NCBI GenBank assembly: GCA_963778165.1
Contig: CAVZTE010000002.1
Coordinates: forward strand, 62,001-126,000
DNA length: 64,000 bases
Direction of reading: 5' to 3'
From: Bog-756 sp963778165
GTDB taxonomy: Bacteria > Actinomycetota > Acidimicrobiia > Acidimicrobiales > RAAP-2
The notes under the pieces: model-generated
Databases searched by the model: none
The model's input: only the letters and a program-made list of their open reading frames with translations
What the model was told of the DNA's origin: nothing
Position numbers and translations under genes: made by a program
Part shown: in pieces, positions 37,609 to 46,485 of the stretch
Position numbering within the stretch: position 1 is the first letter of the stretch
Layout: every line of letters starts with the position of its first letter

Positions 37609-38748
37609 ATGAGCATCCACCTCCACTGGTTCCTGCCGACCACCGGCGACGGCCGGGAGATCGTCGGCTTCGGACCGGCCATCGGTCGCCGCCCCCCGGA
37701 CATCGACTACCTGGCCCAGATAGCCCAGGCCTGTGACCAGTTGGGCTATGAGGCCGTCCTCACCCCCACCGGCACCAAGTGCGAGGACTCGTGGCTGGTC
37801 ACGTCGGCACTGAGTCGCGACACCCGGTTCCTCAAATTCCTGGTGGCCTTCCGCCCCGGGCTGGTCTCGCCGACTCTGGCCGCCCAGCAGGCCTCCACCT
37901 TCCAACGCATGAGCCGGGGCCGGCTGCTGTTGAACATCGTGACCGGCGGAGACGCCGTCGAGCAGCGGCGCTTCGGCGACTGGCTCGACCACGACCAGCG
38001 CTACGCCCGGACGGCCGAGTTCATCACCGTGCTCCGCGGGGCGTGGAGCGGGAAGCCCTTCGACTTCCATGGGGAGCACTACGAAATCGCCGGGGCCGAA
38101 ACCCGGCAGCCCCCGGACCCCATCCCGGAGATCTTCTTCGGCGGGGCGTCCCCAGCGGCCCAGCAGGTCGCCGCGGACCACGCCGATGTCTATCTGACCT
38201 GGGGCGAGCCACCGGACCAGGTGGCCGAACGCCTCGAGCACATGCGCACACTGGCCGAACGGTCCGGCCGGCGCCTCCGCTTCGGGATCCGACTCCACGT
38301 CATCAACCGCGACCGATCCGATGACGCCTGGGCCGTGACCGACCGCATGCTCGAGTCCATGCCCGAAGAGGCGGTGGCCGAGGCCCAGAAGCGATTCGCG
38401 GCCGAGGACTCGGTGGGCCAGCGGCGGATGGCCGAGCTCCACGGCGGCGACCGCGACAATCTGGTCATCTCCCCGAATCTGTGGGCGGGGTTCGGCCTGG
38501 TCCGCCCGGGGGCGGGCACCGCCCTGGTCGGCAGTCACCAAGAGGTGGCCGATCGCATCGCCGAGTACCACGCCCTGGGCATCGATCACTTCATCCTCTC
38601 GGGGCAACCTCATCTGGAGGAGGCCTACTGGTTCGCTGAAGGGGTCTTCCCGGTGCTTCGCCGGGACGGGCTGCTCGGGACGGCCGACGCCGACGCCGAT
38701 GCCGATGCCGGTCAACCGGAGGGCGCGGCGCTGGTAAGCCCGTCATGA
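37609..38748 (+). CDS. ssuD: Alkanesulfonate monooxygenase SsuD
   Basis: A 379-residue LLM-type flavin monooxygenase that would release sulfite from alkanesulfonates using FMNH2. It is collinear with SsuD over its length: LHWFLPTTGDGREI start, LLNIVTGGDAVEQRRFGDWLDHDQRYART, DVYLTWGEPPDQV and GIDHFILSGQPHLEEAYWFAEGV at the C-terminus. A short Asp-Ala repeat tail (GCCGAC/T repeats) follows. TAGACT lies 7 nt before ATG 37609, so the transcript is probably leaderless. Its stop overlaps the ssuE start (ATGA). No SsuABC transporter genes are in view. Confidence 0.9.
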   Translation: MSIHLHWFLPTTGDGREIVGFGPAIGRRPPDIDYLAQIAQACDQLGYEAVLTPTGTKCEDSWLVTSALSRDTRFLKFLVAFRPGLVSPTLAAQQASTFQRMSRGRLLLNIVTGGDAVEQRRFGDWLDHDQRYARTAEFITVLRGAWSGKPFDFHGEHYEIAGAETRQPPDPIPEIFFGGASPAAQQVAADHADVYLTWGEPPDQVAERLEHMRTLAERSGRRLRFGIRLHVINRDRSDDAWAVTDRMLESMPEEAVAEAQKRFAAEDSVGQRRMAELHGGDRDNLVISPNLWAGFGLVRPGAGTALVGSHQEVADRIAEYHALGIDHFILSGQPHLEEAYWFAEGVFPVLRRDGLLGTADADADADAGQPEGAALVSPS

Positions 38749-39263
38749 GTGGCGAACTGGTGGTGGTGAGCAGCGGAGATTCAGCCACCTCGAAGACCCG
38801 GGCCCTGGCCAGCGCCGCCGTCGAGCTCGGCGGTGGCGGGGTGCTGGTGGACCTGGTTGAGCTACCGGCGGAAGCCCTGCTCGGACGGGTGCAGGACCAG
38901 GCCGTCGACGATGCCGTGGCCGCGGCCTCGTCGGCCGGGGTGCTGGTACTGGCCACGCCGGTCTACCGGGCTACGTACAACGGGGCCCTCAAAGCCTTCC
39001 TCGACCGGTTCTCCACCGATGCTCTGGCCCGGACCGCGGTGGTCCTGGTGGCCACGGCGGCATCGCCCGCGCACTATCTGGCCCTGGACACCAGCGGACG
39101 GGCGGTGGTGGCCAGCCTGGGTGGCTGGACCGTGCCCACCGTGGTCTATGCCACCGGTGCCGACTTCACGGCCGACGGCCCCGGGCCGGCTGTCCTCGAG
39201 AACCTCTCGGTGGCCCTGGGCCAGGCCCGTTCGCTGGCCGTGGCCCTGGACCAGGGGCGGTGA
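38745..39263 (+). CDS. ssuE: NAD(P)H-dependent FMN reductase (SsuE/MsuE-like)
   Basis: A 172-residue flavodoxin-fold reductase that would supply FMNH2 to SsuD. LVVVSSGDSATSKTRALA is the flavin phosphate loop and ATPVYRATYNGALKAFLDRF matches SsuE/MsuE closely. The ATGA overlap with ssuD and same-strand order show a two-component monooxygenase operon. The downstream glycosylase gene starts at or near its stop codon. Confidence 0.88.
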   Translation: MSGELVVVSSGDSATSKTRALASAAVELGGGGVLVDLVELPAEALLGRVQDQAVDDAVAAASSAGVLVLATPVYRATYNGALKAFLDRFSTDALARTAVVLVATAASPAHYLALDTSGRAVVASLGGWTVPTVVYATGADFTADGPGPAVLENLSVALGQARSLAVALDQGR

Positions 39264-39834
39264 GCCCGGCCCGAGCCACGCCGGCCACCGTTGCGACTGG
39301 GCCGAGAGCTCCGATGCCATGCGCGACTACCACGACGAAGAGTGGGGTGTGCCGTCGCACGACGACACCCACCTGTTCGAGATGCTGGTCCTCGAAGGGG
39401 CCCAGGCCGGATTGTCGTGGTCGACCATCCTCAACAAGCGGGAGAACTACCGGCGGGCCTTCGACGGCTTCGATGCGGCCCGGGTGGCCCGCTACAGCGA
39501 CAAGAAGGTGGCCCGGCTACTGGAGGACCCGGGCATCGTGCGCAACCGGCTCAAGGTCCGGGGCACGGTCACCAACGCCCGGGCCTTTCTGGCCACCCAG
39601 GGTGAGCACGGCTCGTTCGAGAGCTACGTATGGTCGTGGGTCGACGGGACCACCTTGGTCAACCGACCGAAGACCATGGCAGACCTGCCGGCCCGGACCG
39701 ACCTCTCCGACCGGTTGGCCAAGGACCTGAAGGGCCGGGGGTTCACCTTCGTGGGATCGACCATCGTGTACTCCTTCCTGCAGTCGGTCGGGGTGATCGA
39801 CGACCACCTGGTGACCTGTCCGTGGAAGCGGTAG
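39260..39834 (+). CDS. tag: DNA-3-methyladenine glycosylase I (Tag), start region unclear
   Basis: A Tag enzyme that removes 3-methyladenine from alkylated DNA. RCDWAESSDAMRDYHDEEWGVPSHDDT, LEGAQAGLSWSTIL and GFTFVGSTIVYSFLQ with a final HLVTCPW supply the active-site Trp/Glu and the zinc-binding Cys and His residues. The frame from 39289 has no start codon before the conserved RCDWA motif; the first ATG (39319) would remove it. A GTG at 39260, overlapping the ssuE stop as GTGA, is in the neighbouring frame. So the true start is probably 39260 with one indel before 39289. I report that span. Confidence 0.75.
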
Positions 39835-39850
39835 CCGCGATCCGGGTCCG

Positions 39851-40309
39851 GTGAAGCTCGATCGGCGGCATTGCGAAGAGCTGCTGGACCATGCCGAGCG
39901 GGGCGTGCTGGCCACCCGGCACCCCGACCGCGGGGTGGATGCGGTGCCGGCGTGTTTCGTGTTCGACGGCGAGCGGGTGGCCATCCCCGTGGACCTGGTC
40001 AAACCCAAGGGCACCACGGCCTTGCAGCGGGTCCGCAATCTCGATGCCGACCCCCGGGCCGTGCTGCTCTGCGACCGGTGGGACCCCGACGACTGGTCGC
40101 GACTGTGGTGGGTGCGGGCCACCCTGGTCCGGATCGAAGTCGATGACCCCCACCGGGAGGCATTGAGCACGCTCCTCGCCACCAAGTACCGCCAGTACCG
40201 CCATCAGCCCTTTGCCGATCTGATGGTGTTCGAGGTGGCCGGACTGACCGGTTGGCGGGGGGAACCAACCGATCAGTCCGGCCATGAGCAGCCGCCGATG
40301 CTCGGTTAG
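39851..40309 (+). CDS. PPOX-class, probably F420-dependent enzyme (Rv0121-like)
   Basis: A 152-residue split-barrel flavin/F420-type protein. LLDHAERGVLATRHPDRGVDAVP, KPKGTTALQRVRNLDADPRAVLLCD and DWSRLWWVRATL are the signature of the PPOX-class group around M. tuberculosis Rv0121. GTG 39851 lies 16 bp after tag. These proteins are thought to reduce unknown substrates with F420H2. The family call is good, the cofactor is inferred. Confidence 0.82.
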   Translation: MKLDRRHCEELLDHAERGVLATRHPDRGVDAVPACFVFDGERVAIPVDLVKPKGTTALQRVRNLDADPRAVLLCDRWDPDDWSRLWWVRATLVRIEVDDPHREALSTLLATKYRQYRHQPFADLMVFEVAGLTGWRGEPTDQSGHEQPPMLG

Positions 40310-41637
40310 CGGATCCGACCGTTGCGGCCGCCGTGGGCGTTGCGGCCGCCGCGGACGCCGCGGCCGCCGTGGCCGCCCGGGCCCGGCCCGCTCGAGGATC
40401 CGTGCCCGTCGTCCCACGGCAGCCGGAAGGCCCGGTAGGTGTTGACACCGCTGGGGAACTCGGCGTTGAACACCACCTTCCCCGAGGAGGTGAACTCCGA
40501 GAAGTAGGGCAGGCTGCCCCAGCCGACTACCAGGTCACCGTGGGAGAGGGTCTGGGCGTTGCCCTGCGACGACGCCGAGAGCCCCTCGGGCTGGTCGACC
40601 GAGGAGACCAGGGTGGCCACGTGGTCCCGGGGGTCCAGCTTGACCGTCACCTCCCGGCTGTAGGGGAGCAGGGGGGTGCCTTCGGAGTCGTTGTCGAAGA
40701 AGGTGTACTCGCTGTTGCCGAGGGCCTCGGGATCATGCTGCCAGGCGAAGATCTCGCCGGCACTGTCCAGTTTTTGTCCGGGCGCCGCCACCTCCTTGAA
40801 GCTGCTCTGCTTGCCTCCCAGCTGCCAGATGGTGGCCCCGGTGGACCGGTTGACCTTGAAGGCCGTCCAAGTGGCCCGGGAGTCGATCAACAGGTTGCCG
40901 TCGGTGTCCAGGTGCACGGCGTTGACGTGGAACCAGTCCCACGGGGTCGACGCCGATGCCGGCAGGGGCTGCTCGCTGTCGCGGTAGGGCACATGGTCTG
41001 CGCTGTTCCACTGGAACAGGACCTTGCCGGTGGCGATGTCGATCTCCTGGACGATGCCGTCGATGACCACCTGGTCTGCGGGCCCACCGATCGAGGTCAG
41101 GTTGGCGGTGGCGGTGTCGTACGACGTGATGAGCGCAGTGTTCTGGGGGGTGATCAGAAACTCGTGGCCGTCGGTGGTGTCCCCGTTGCCGGCATTGACC
41201 GTGGCGATCTGCTGGTAGCGGGTGTTGTAGATGTAGTCGGTTCCGTTGGACAGCCCGCCGAAGCCGGTGCCCTGCCACCAGGTCAGCACGGTCTGGCCGT
41301 GATACGTCTGGGTCCTGAAGTCGGCCGCGGTCTGGCCCACCGGGATGGCATGGAACCAGATCACCCGTCCGGCGCTGTTGACGATCTCCGGCCCATTGGC
41401 GTACGTGCTGGTGTCACCGGTCGGGGTGATGAAGTAGTCGCCACCACCGATGGTGGTGCTGTTGGTCAGGATGCTCAGGGGTGGTGGAGCGGTGGGGGCG
41501 CTGGTGGCACCGGCCGAGCCCGCCCCGGCCAGGGCCACGGCGGTGGCACCGATGGCTGAGGCCGTGGCCGCCAGGGCCGCCCGTCTCCATCGGCGCCACC
41601 CGTTTCGGGACGCGTTGATCAAAGGTGAGGTGTGCAT
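40306..41637 (-). CDS. Secreted arylsulfotransferase-like (ASST) protein
   Basis: A 443-residue exported protein with signal peptide (WRRAALAATASAIGATAVALAGAGSAGA). The body resembles the arylsulfotransferase family: DGHEFLITPQNTALIT, DGIVQEIDIATGKVLFQWNS, DWFHVNAVHLDTDGNLLIDSR and WQHDPEALGNSEYTFFDND, which give a six-bladed propeller with the histidines used for sulfuryl transfer between phenols. The C-terminus is an Arg/Gly/His-rich tail. GAAAGGTGG precedes ATG 41637. Its last codons overlap the convergent PPOX gene by 4 bp. Function as a true sulfotransferase is not proven by motif alone. Confidence 0.8.
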   Translation of the reverse strand: MHTSPLINASRNGWRRWRRAALAATASAIGATAVALAGAGSAGATSAPTAPPPLSILTNSTTIGGGDYFITPTGDTSTYANGPEIVNSAGRVIWFHAIPVGQTAADFRTQTYHGQTVLTWWQGTGFGGLSNGTDYIYNTRYQQIATVNAGNGDTTDGHEFLITPQNTALITSYDTATANLTSIGGPADQVVIDGIVQEIDIATGKVLFQWNSADHVPYRDSEQPLPASASTPWDWFHVNAVHLDTDGNLLIDSRATWTAFKVNRSTGATIWQLGGKQSSFKEVAAPGQKLDSAGEIFAWQHDPEALGNSEYTFFDNDSEGTPLLPYSREVTVKLDPRDHVATLVSSVDQPEGLSASSQGNAQTLSHGDLVVGWGSLPYFSEFTSSGKVVFNAEFPSGVNTYRAFRLPWDDGHGSSSGPGPGGHGGRGVRGGRNAHGGRNGRIR

Positions 41638-41709
41638 GTGGGTGTTCCACCTTTCGGTGCTGTGGATTGGTTGTGGGGACATGTGGACCCTGTGGGGGCC
41701 ACGGAGACC

Positions 41710-41738
41710 ACCGTAGGGACAGTTCTCTATAAAGTCAA
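41710..41738 (-). promoter_or_regulatory. Sigma-70 promoter of the ASST gene
   Basis: Reading the minus strand, TTGACT (41738-41733) is followed after 17 bp by TACGGT (41715-41710). This lies in a markedly AT-rich patch, about 70 bp before ATG 41637, and predicts a 5' leader of about 65 nt. Confidence 0.55.
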
Positions 41739-41827
41739 TAGGATTAGTCAGGAATACAAATGGGACAGTGGTCGTTGAGCGTCGGCCCGTGGCCGTGCCA
41801 GGGTGGGCCGCGTGCTGAGGAGAGCTG

Positions 41828-43052
41828 ATGTGTGATTCGTTCGTGGCCATCACCGCCGACGGGGTGCTGTTCGCCAAAAACAGCGACCGTGATCCCAACG
41901 AGCCCCAGCTCCTCGAGTGGGTGGGCGCCGCCGACCATGCCGGCGAGGCGGTGGTGCGGTGCACGTGGATCGACGTGCCCCAGATCGGCCACACCCATGC
42001 GGTGTTGCTCTCCCGACCCTGGTGGATGTGGGGGGCGGAGATGGGGGCCAATGAGCACGGCGTGGTGATCGGCAACGAGGCCGTCTTCACCAGGGGCCCG
42101 GCGGGGGAGAAGGCGCTGTTGGGCATGGACCTGGTGCGCCTGGCCCTGGAGCGGGCCACCACCGCGGAGGACGCCGTGTCGGTCATGGTCGAACTGTTGG
42201 AGGAGCACGGCCAGGGCGGGCCCTGCAGCCACGAGCGCCCCGGGTTCACCTACGACAACAGCTTCCTGGTAGCCGACCGGTCGGGCGCCATCGTGGTCGA
42301 GACGGCCGGACGCCAGTGGGCCACTGAGCGGGTGGTGGGACCGGGTCGGAGCATCTCCAACGGGTTGACCATCCCGGCCTTCGCCCGGGCCCACGCCAAT
42401 CACGTCCGCACCTGGGTGGCCTCGGCCCCGTCCCGTCGCGGCCTCACCGAGTCGCTGGCCTGCGACGCCGGCGACCCCGCCGATCTGATGGCGGCGCTGC
42501 GTTCCCACGGGACCTCCCACCGGACCTCCCACGGGACCTGGTCGCCGCCCGGCTGGTCGCCGGTCCACGGCGGCCTGCGGCGCACCGTGTGTCCACGCCG
42601 GCGGCCTGGTGGCCTCCAGCCAGACCACCGCCTCGTGGGTGTCGGACCTGCGGGGTGGGCCCCGGCACTGGGCCACGGCCACGTCGGCTCCGTGCACGTC
42701 GCTGTTCAAGCCGGTGGCCGTCGACGACCCGGTCGACCTCGGTCCGGCTGCCACCAACGTCTACGACCCCGACAGCCTGTGGTGGCGGCACGAACTGCTC
42801 CACCGGGCCACCCTGCGAGCCTGGGGCACCCTGATTCCCCGCTACCGGCAGGCCCGCGACCGGATCGAGGCCGGCTGGCTCGCCGAGCCCCCGACGTCGG
42901 CCATGGCCTTCGGCCGGGCCGAACAGCTCGAGCGGCGCTGGCTGGCGGACGTGGCCGGCGCCCATCTCGCGGATACCCGACCCGCGTGGGTACGGCGATC
43001 GTGGAAGAGCTACGACCGCGCCGCCCACCTCGACCAGGAGCTTCTCTCATGA
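41828..43052 (+). CDS. Secernin / C69-family Ntn hydrolase, one frameshift
   Basis: An N-terminal-nucleophile hydrolase. It opens MCDSFVAITADGVLFAKNSDRDPNE, with Cys2 as the expected nucleophile, then GANEHGVVIGNEAVFT and DNSFLVADRSGAIVVETAG. At 42587-42592 the reading frame shifts: adding one GT to the GTGTGT run restores TVCVHAGGLVASSQTTASWVSD and the remaining C-terminus to 43052. Just before this is a 12-bp repeat. GAGGAG precedes the ATG, and the stop overlaps the amine oxidase start. Without correction this frame would run on into the oxidase, which is misleading. Confidence 0.8.
42504..42539 (+). repeat. 12-bp tandem repeat x3 in secernin gene
   Basis: Three consecutive copies of CCCACGGGACCT (the middle one with one change) insert SHGTSHRTSHGT-like residues in the hydrolase, about 50 bp before the GT-repeat frameshift. 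Homologues I can recall lack this expansion, so it is probably recent. Confidence 0.7.
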
Positions 43053-44410
43053 CCGACACCCAGGTACTGATCATCGGAGCCGGCCTGTCCGGCCTGGCCG
43101 CCGCCCGCACCCTGCACACGTCCGGGGTGGAGGTCCGGGTGCTCGAGGCCCGCTCCCGGGTGGGTGGCCGGACCGAGGGCGGCCACGCCGCCGACGGGAC
43201 CCCGCTGGAGCTGGGCGGCCAGTGGATAGGCCCGACCCAGACCCGCATGTACGCCCTGGCCGCCGAGCTCGGGCTCGAGACCTTCCCGACTTACAACACC
43301 GGCCGGCATGTCATCGACCTCGGGGGCCGGCAGACCCGGATGGCCTCCCAGCGCGGCGCGGTGCCCAAGCTCAACCCCTTCGTGCTGGCCGATCTGTTCC
43401 AGGGCATGACCCGGTTCAAACGGCTGGCCGACCGGGTGCCCCTCGACCGCCCGTGGACCGCCCCCGGGGCCCGGGCCCTGGACAACCAGACCTTCGAGAC
43501 CTGGATCGTGCGCAACCTCCGGACCCCGACCGCCCGGACCTACTTCCGGGTGGCCACCGAGGCGGTGTTCTCGGCGGAGAGCGGGAACCTCTCGGCTCTC
43601 CACGCCCTGTTCTACGCCCACTCCGGCACCGACCTGGAGGGCTTGTTGAGCACCGACCAGGGGGCCCAGCAGGACCGGATCGTGGGCGGGTCGATCCGGA
43701 TGAGCCAGGCCCTGGCCGACGCCCTGGGAGACCGGGTCATCCTGGACCGTCCGGTGCGCCGCATCGAACAGGACCGGAGCCGGGTGTCGGTGACCACCCG
43801 GGACGGGGACACGTTCCAGGCCGATCGGGTCATCGTCACCCTTCCCCCCACCCTGGCGGGCAGGCTGGAGTACGCCCCGGCCCTGCCCTCGTGGCGGGAC
43901 CAGCTGACCCAGCGGCTACCGGCCGGATCGGTCATCAAGTTCCATGCCGTCTACGACCGGCCGTTCTGGCGGTCCGAGGGCCTCACCGGCCAGGCCGCCT
44001 CGGATCGGGGGCCGGTCAAGATCACCTTCGACAACTCACCCCCCGACGGCTCTCCCGGGGTGCTGTTGGGCTTCATGGAGGGCAACGACGGACGCCGAGC
44101 GGCCCGGCTGGCCCTGGAGGAGCGCCGGTCCGCCGCTCTGGAGTGCCTGGTCCGCTACTTCGGGCCGGAGGCGGCTCACCCGGTCGAGTACCTCGAGCGG
44201 GACTGGATGGCCGAGGAGTTCAGCCGCGGCTGTTACGGCGCCCACTTCACCCCGGGGGTGTGGGGCGACTTCGGCTCGGCCCTGACCGAGCCGGTCGGCC
44301 TGATCCACTGGGCCGGGGCCGAGTGCTCGGCGGTGTGGAACGGGTACATGGAGGGTGCGGTCCGCTCCGGGGAGGAGACGGCCCACAACGTGCTGGCCAC
44401 GCTGTCGTGA
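43049..44410 (+). CDS. FAD-dependent monoamine-oxidase-like enzyme
   Basis: A 453-residue flavoprotein of the amine-oxidase family. LIIGAGLSGLAAARTL binds the ADP of FAD, RVGGRTEGG and LELGGQWIGPTQ complete the site, and LIHWAGAECSAVWNGYMEGAV is the C-terminal flavin motif of MAO and polyamine oxidases. These oxidise amines to aldehydes with H2O2 release. The ATGA overlap with the secernin gene implies coupled expression of an amidohydrolase-type and an oxidase. Amine substrate unknown. Confidence 0.88.
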   Translation: MTDTQVLIIGAGLSGLAAARTLHTSGVEVRVLEARSRVGGRTEGGHAADGTPLELGGQWIGPTQTRMYALAAELGLETFPTYNTGRHVIDLGGRQTRMASQRGAVPKLNPFVLADLFQGMTRFKRLADRVPLDRPWTAPGARALDNQTFETWIVRNLRTPTARTYFRVATEAVFSAESGNLSALHALFYAHSGTDLEGLLSTDQGAQQDRIVGGSIRMSQALADALGDRVILDRPVRRIEQDRSRVSVTTRDGDTFQADRVIVTLPPTLAGRLEYAPALPSWRDQLTQRLPAGSVIKFHAVYDRPFWRSEGLTGQAASDRGPVKITFDNSPPDGSPGVLLGFMEGNDGRRAARLALEERRSAALECLVRYFGPEAAHPVEYLERDWMAEEFSRGCYGAHFTPGVWGDFGSALTEPVGLIHWAGAECSAVWNGYMEGAVRSGEETAHNVLATLS

Positions 44411-44454
44411 GCCTGTCGGCCATCTGTGTTCCGTGAGCCGGGGGTCGGTTCACT

Positions 44455-44472
44455 CCTGAGCCACAGCTCAGG
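44455..44472. terminator. Hairpin between convergent genes
   Basis: CCTGAG-CCACAG-CTCAGG forms a 6-bp stem with a 6-nt loop, placed directly between the stop of the amine oxidase and that of the aminotransferase. It has no U-run on either strand, so it would be an atypical actinobacterial bidirectional terminator at best. Confidence 0.35.
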
Positions 44473-45687
44473 TCATCCCGCACTCACCAACGCCACCGTG
44501 GCCACCAGGCGGTCGAGCTCGGCGTCGGTGTTGTAGTAGTGGGGTGAGGCCCGCACCACCGACATGGCCGCAGGGTCGTCCATGTCCAGGCGGGCGAAGG
44601 AGGCTCCGCTCACCGAGACGTTGATGCCGGCCGAGGATGCCGCGGCCTTGATCTCCTCGGGGGAGGCCCGCGCCGCGCTGAAGGTCACGATGCCCGAGCG
44701 GCGGGAGCCGCCGTCGTGGATCTCCACGCCTTCGATGGAACCGAGCTCGTGCCGCAACCGCTCGGCCAGGGTCGACACCCTGCGGGCGATGGGGTCGAGC
44801 CCCAGCTCGAGGGCGTGGTCGATGGCCACCCCCAGCCCCAGGTGAGCGGCCACCGGAAGTTCGAACTCGGCCAGGCGCTCGGCCCCGGGGCGCAGCTGGT
44901 AGTGGTCGGCATCCAACCACAAGGCCCCGCTGTTCCCGATGCCCGGCGGCCGGAGGCGTTCGGCGAAGTCGGCCCGGGCGTAGAGCAGTCCGGTCCCCCT
45001 CGGGCCCCGCAGCCACTTGCGGCCGGTGGCCGTGGCCACATCGCAGCCGATGCGCACCACATCGACCGGCAGCTGCCCGACGCTCTGGCAGGCGTCGAGG
45101 AAGAACGGGACCCCGGCCCGGCCACAGATCACCCCGGCTTCTTCGACCGGGTTGACCAGGCCCCGGTGGGTCCCCACGTGGGTGAGGGAGGCCAACGCCA
45201 CCCGCCCGGAGTGGAGCAGGGTGGCCAGGGCCTCGAGGTCGATGGTGCCGTCCCCGGTGCTGGGCACCACCCCGATGGAGGCGCCGGTCAGCTCGCACAC
45301 CTGGAGCAGGCTCAGGTAGTGGCTGTCGTAGGAGATCCGGTCGGCCACCAGCACCTGGCCCCGGGCGACCCCACCGCCCAGGGCGAATCCCCACAGGGCT
45401 TTGGTCCATCCCTGGGTGTCGGACCCGGTGATCACCACGTCCCCCGGCTCGGCGCCGATCAACCGGGCCGCCGACGAGCGCAGCGCCGCCAACCGGTCGG
45501 ACACCAGTGCCGCCGCCTCGTACCCGCCCCGCTCCGCCTCCAACCGGAGATGGCCGATGACGGCCTGCAGTGTGGCCGAGGTGGGTAGGGCGGCGCCGGC
45601 GTTGTTCAGGTGGTTGACGGTGGCGCACCCGGGCGTGGCCGCCCGTTCGGCGTCGACGTCGATCTCCCTGTCGATCTGGCCGGCCAC
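44473..45687 (-). CDS. Class V aminotransferase (EgtE/CefD-like)
   Basis: A 404-residue PLP enzyme of the class V group. The cofactor region is VFFLDACQSVGQLPVDVV-type, read as PFFLDACQSVGQLPVD, and the PLP lysine is in TATGRKWLRGPRGTG. HLNNAGAALPT at the N-terminus and SGIVTFSA at the C-terminus are typical of isopenicillin-epimerase, EgtE and cysteine-desulfurase relatives. GTG 45687 has TAGGTT 7 nt upstream, so it is probably leaderless. It diverges from pdxH, whose product makes its cofactor. No other ergothioneine genes are near, so EgtE is not claimed. Confidence 0.85.
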   Translation of the reverse strand: MAGQIDREIDVDAERAATPGCATVNHLNNAGAALPTSATLQAVIGHLRLEAERGGYEAAALVSDRLAALRSSAARLIGAEPGDVVITGSDTQGWTKALWGFALGGGVARGQVLVADRISYDSHYLSLLQVCELTGASIGVVPSTGDGTIDLEALATLLHSGRVALASLTHVGTHRGLVNPVEEAGVICGRAGVPFFLDACQSVGQLPVDVVRIGCDVATATGRKWLRGPRGTGLLYARADFAERLRPPGIGNSGALWLDADHYQLRPGAERLAEFELPVAAHLGLGVAIDHALELGLDPIARRVSTLAERLRHELGSIEGVEIHDGGSRRSGIVTFSAARASPEEIKAAASSAGINVSVSGASFARLDMDDPAAMSVVRASPHYYNTDAELDRLVATVALVSAG

Positions 45688-45694
45688 GCCCGAG

Positions 45695-45750
45695 AACCTA
45701 CCGTCAGCAACGCATCGGACGTGGAGCCGTGCGTCGAACCCCGATATCGT
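45695..45750. promoter_or_regulatory. Back-to-back leaderless promoters
   Basis: A 69-bp divergent spacer holds two -10 boxes: TAGGTT on the minus strand (45700-45695, 7 nt before GTG 45687) and TATCGT on the plus strand (45745-45750, 6 nt before ATG 45757). Both transcripts should start at the codon, leaving about 45 bp for shared -35 elements or regulation. Confidence 0.5.
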
Positions 45751-45756
45751 CGACCC

Positions 45757-46368
45757 ATGGCCGGAGCCTCGGAACCCCTGCTCGAGAAGGACGTCGATCC
45801 GGATCCTCTGGTCCAGTTCGGCCGGTGGTTCGAGGACGCCGCCGCCGTGGTGGCCCACCCCGAGGCCATGGCCGTGGCCACGGTCGACCGACACGGTCAG
45901 CCCTCGGCGCGGATGGTGCTGCTCAAGGCCTGGGGGCCCGACGGGTTCGTCTTCCACACCAACTACGGCGGCCGCAAAGGCCACGAGCTGGCCGACAACC
46001 CGCACGCCGCCCTGCTGTTCTACTGGGAGCCGCGTGGTCGCCAGATCCGGATCGAGGGAGTGGCCGAGCCCACCGGGGAGGAGGAGTCGGACGCCTACTT
46101 CGCCACCAGGCCCCGGGGCGGCCAGATCGGCGCCTACGCCTCCCACCAGAGCGAGGAGATCGCCAGTCGGGCGGAGTTGGACGAACGGACCGAGGCCCTC
46201 CGACTCGAGTTCGAGGGTCGACCGGTGCCCCGTCCCCCGTGGTGGGGTGGCATCCGGGTGAAGCCGGCGCTCTACGAGTTCTGGCAGAACCGCGACGACC
46301 GCCTCCACGACCGCCTCCGCTACCGTCCCGGCCCGGCCGGATGGGAGATCACCCGCCTCCAGCCCTGA
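45757..46368 (+). CDS. pdxH: Pyridoxamine 5'-phosphate oxidase
   Basis: A 203-residue FMN enzyme that makes pyridoxal 5'-phosphate from pyridoxine or pyridoxamine phosphate. It is collinear with PdxH: AVATVDRHGQPSARMVLLK, FHTNYGGRKGHELADNPHAAL, WEPRGRQIRIEG and, at the C-terminus, PPWWGGIRVKP and FWQNRDDRLHDR with the conserved Trp/Arg residues. ATG 45757 lies behind a TATCGT box. Divergence from a PLP-dependent aminotransferase gene suggests linked control of cofactor and enzyme. Confidence 0.93.
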   Translation: MAGASEPLLEKDVDPDPLVQFGRWFEDAAAVVAHPEAMAVATVDRHGQPSARMVLLKAWGPDGFVFHTNYGGRKGHELADNPHAALLFYWEPRGRQIRIEGVAEPTGEEESDAYFATRPRGGQIGAYASHQSEEIASRAELDERTEALRLEFEGRPVPRPPWWGGIRVKPALYEFWQNRDDRLHDRLRYRPGPAGWEITRLQP

Positions 46369-46485
46369 TGGCCCGCCGGTGGGCACCGGGGGCGCCGAGC
46401 CGGGCGGGGCCTCGGGCCGTTGGATCGACGGCGGCGGAGGCCCCACCCGGAGCCGGCCAAGTCGCCGGGAGTATGTTCTTCCCCT

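Noticed and set aside
41828..44410. A single 860-codon protein joining the secernin-like and amine-oxidase parts
   Set aside because: The middle of that frame is not protein-like, the hydrolase C-terminus continues in another frame to a stop at 43052, and the oxidase has its own ATG overlapping that stop.
44473..45687. Ergothioneine biosynthesis gene egtE
   Set aside because: The enzyme class fits, but no egtB, egtC or egtD genes are adjacent; the secernin-like gene nearby is a C69 hydrolase, not EgtC.
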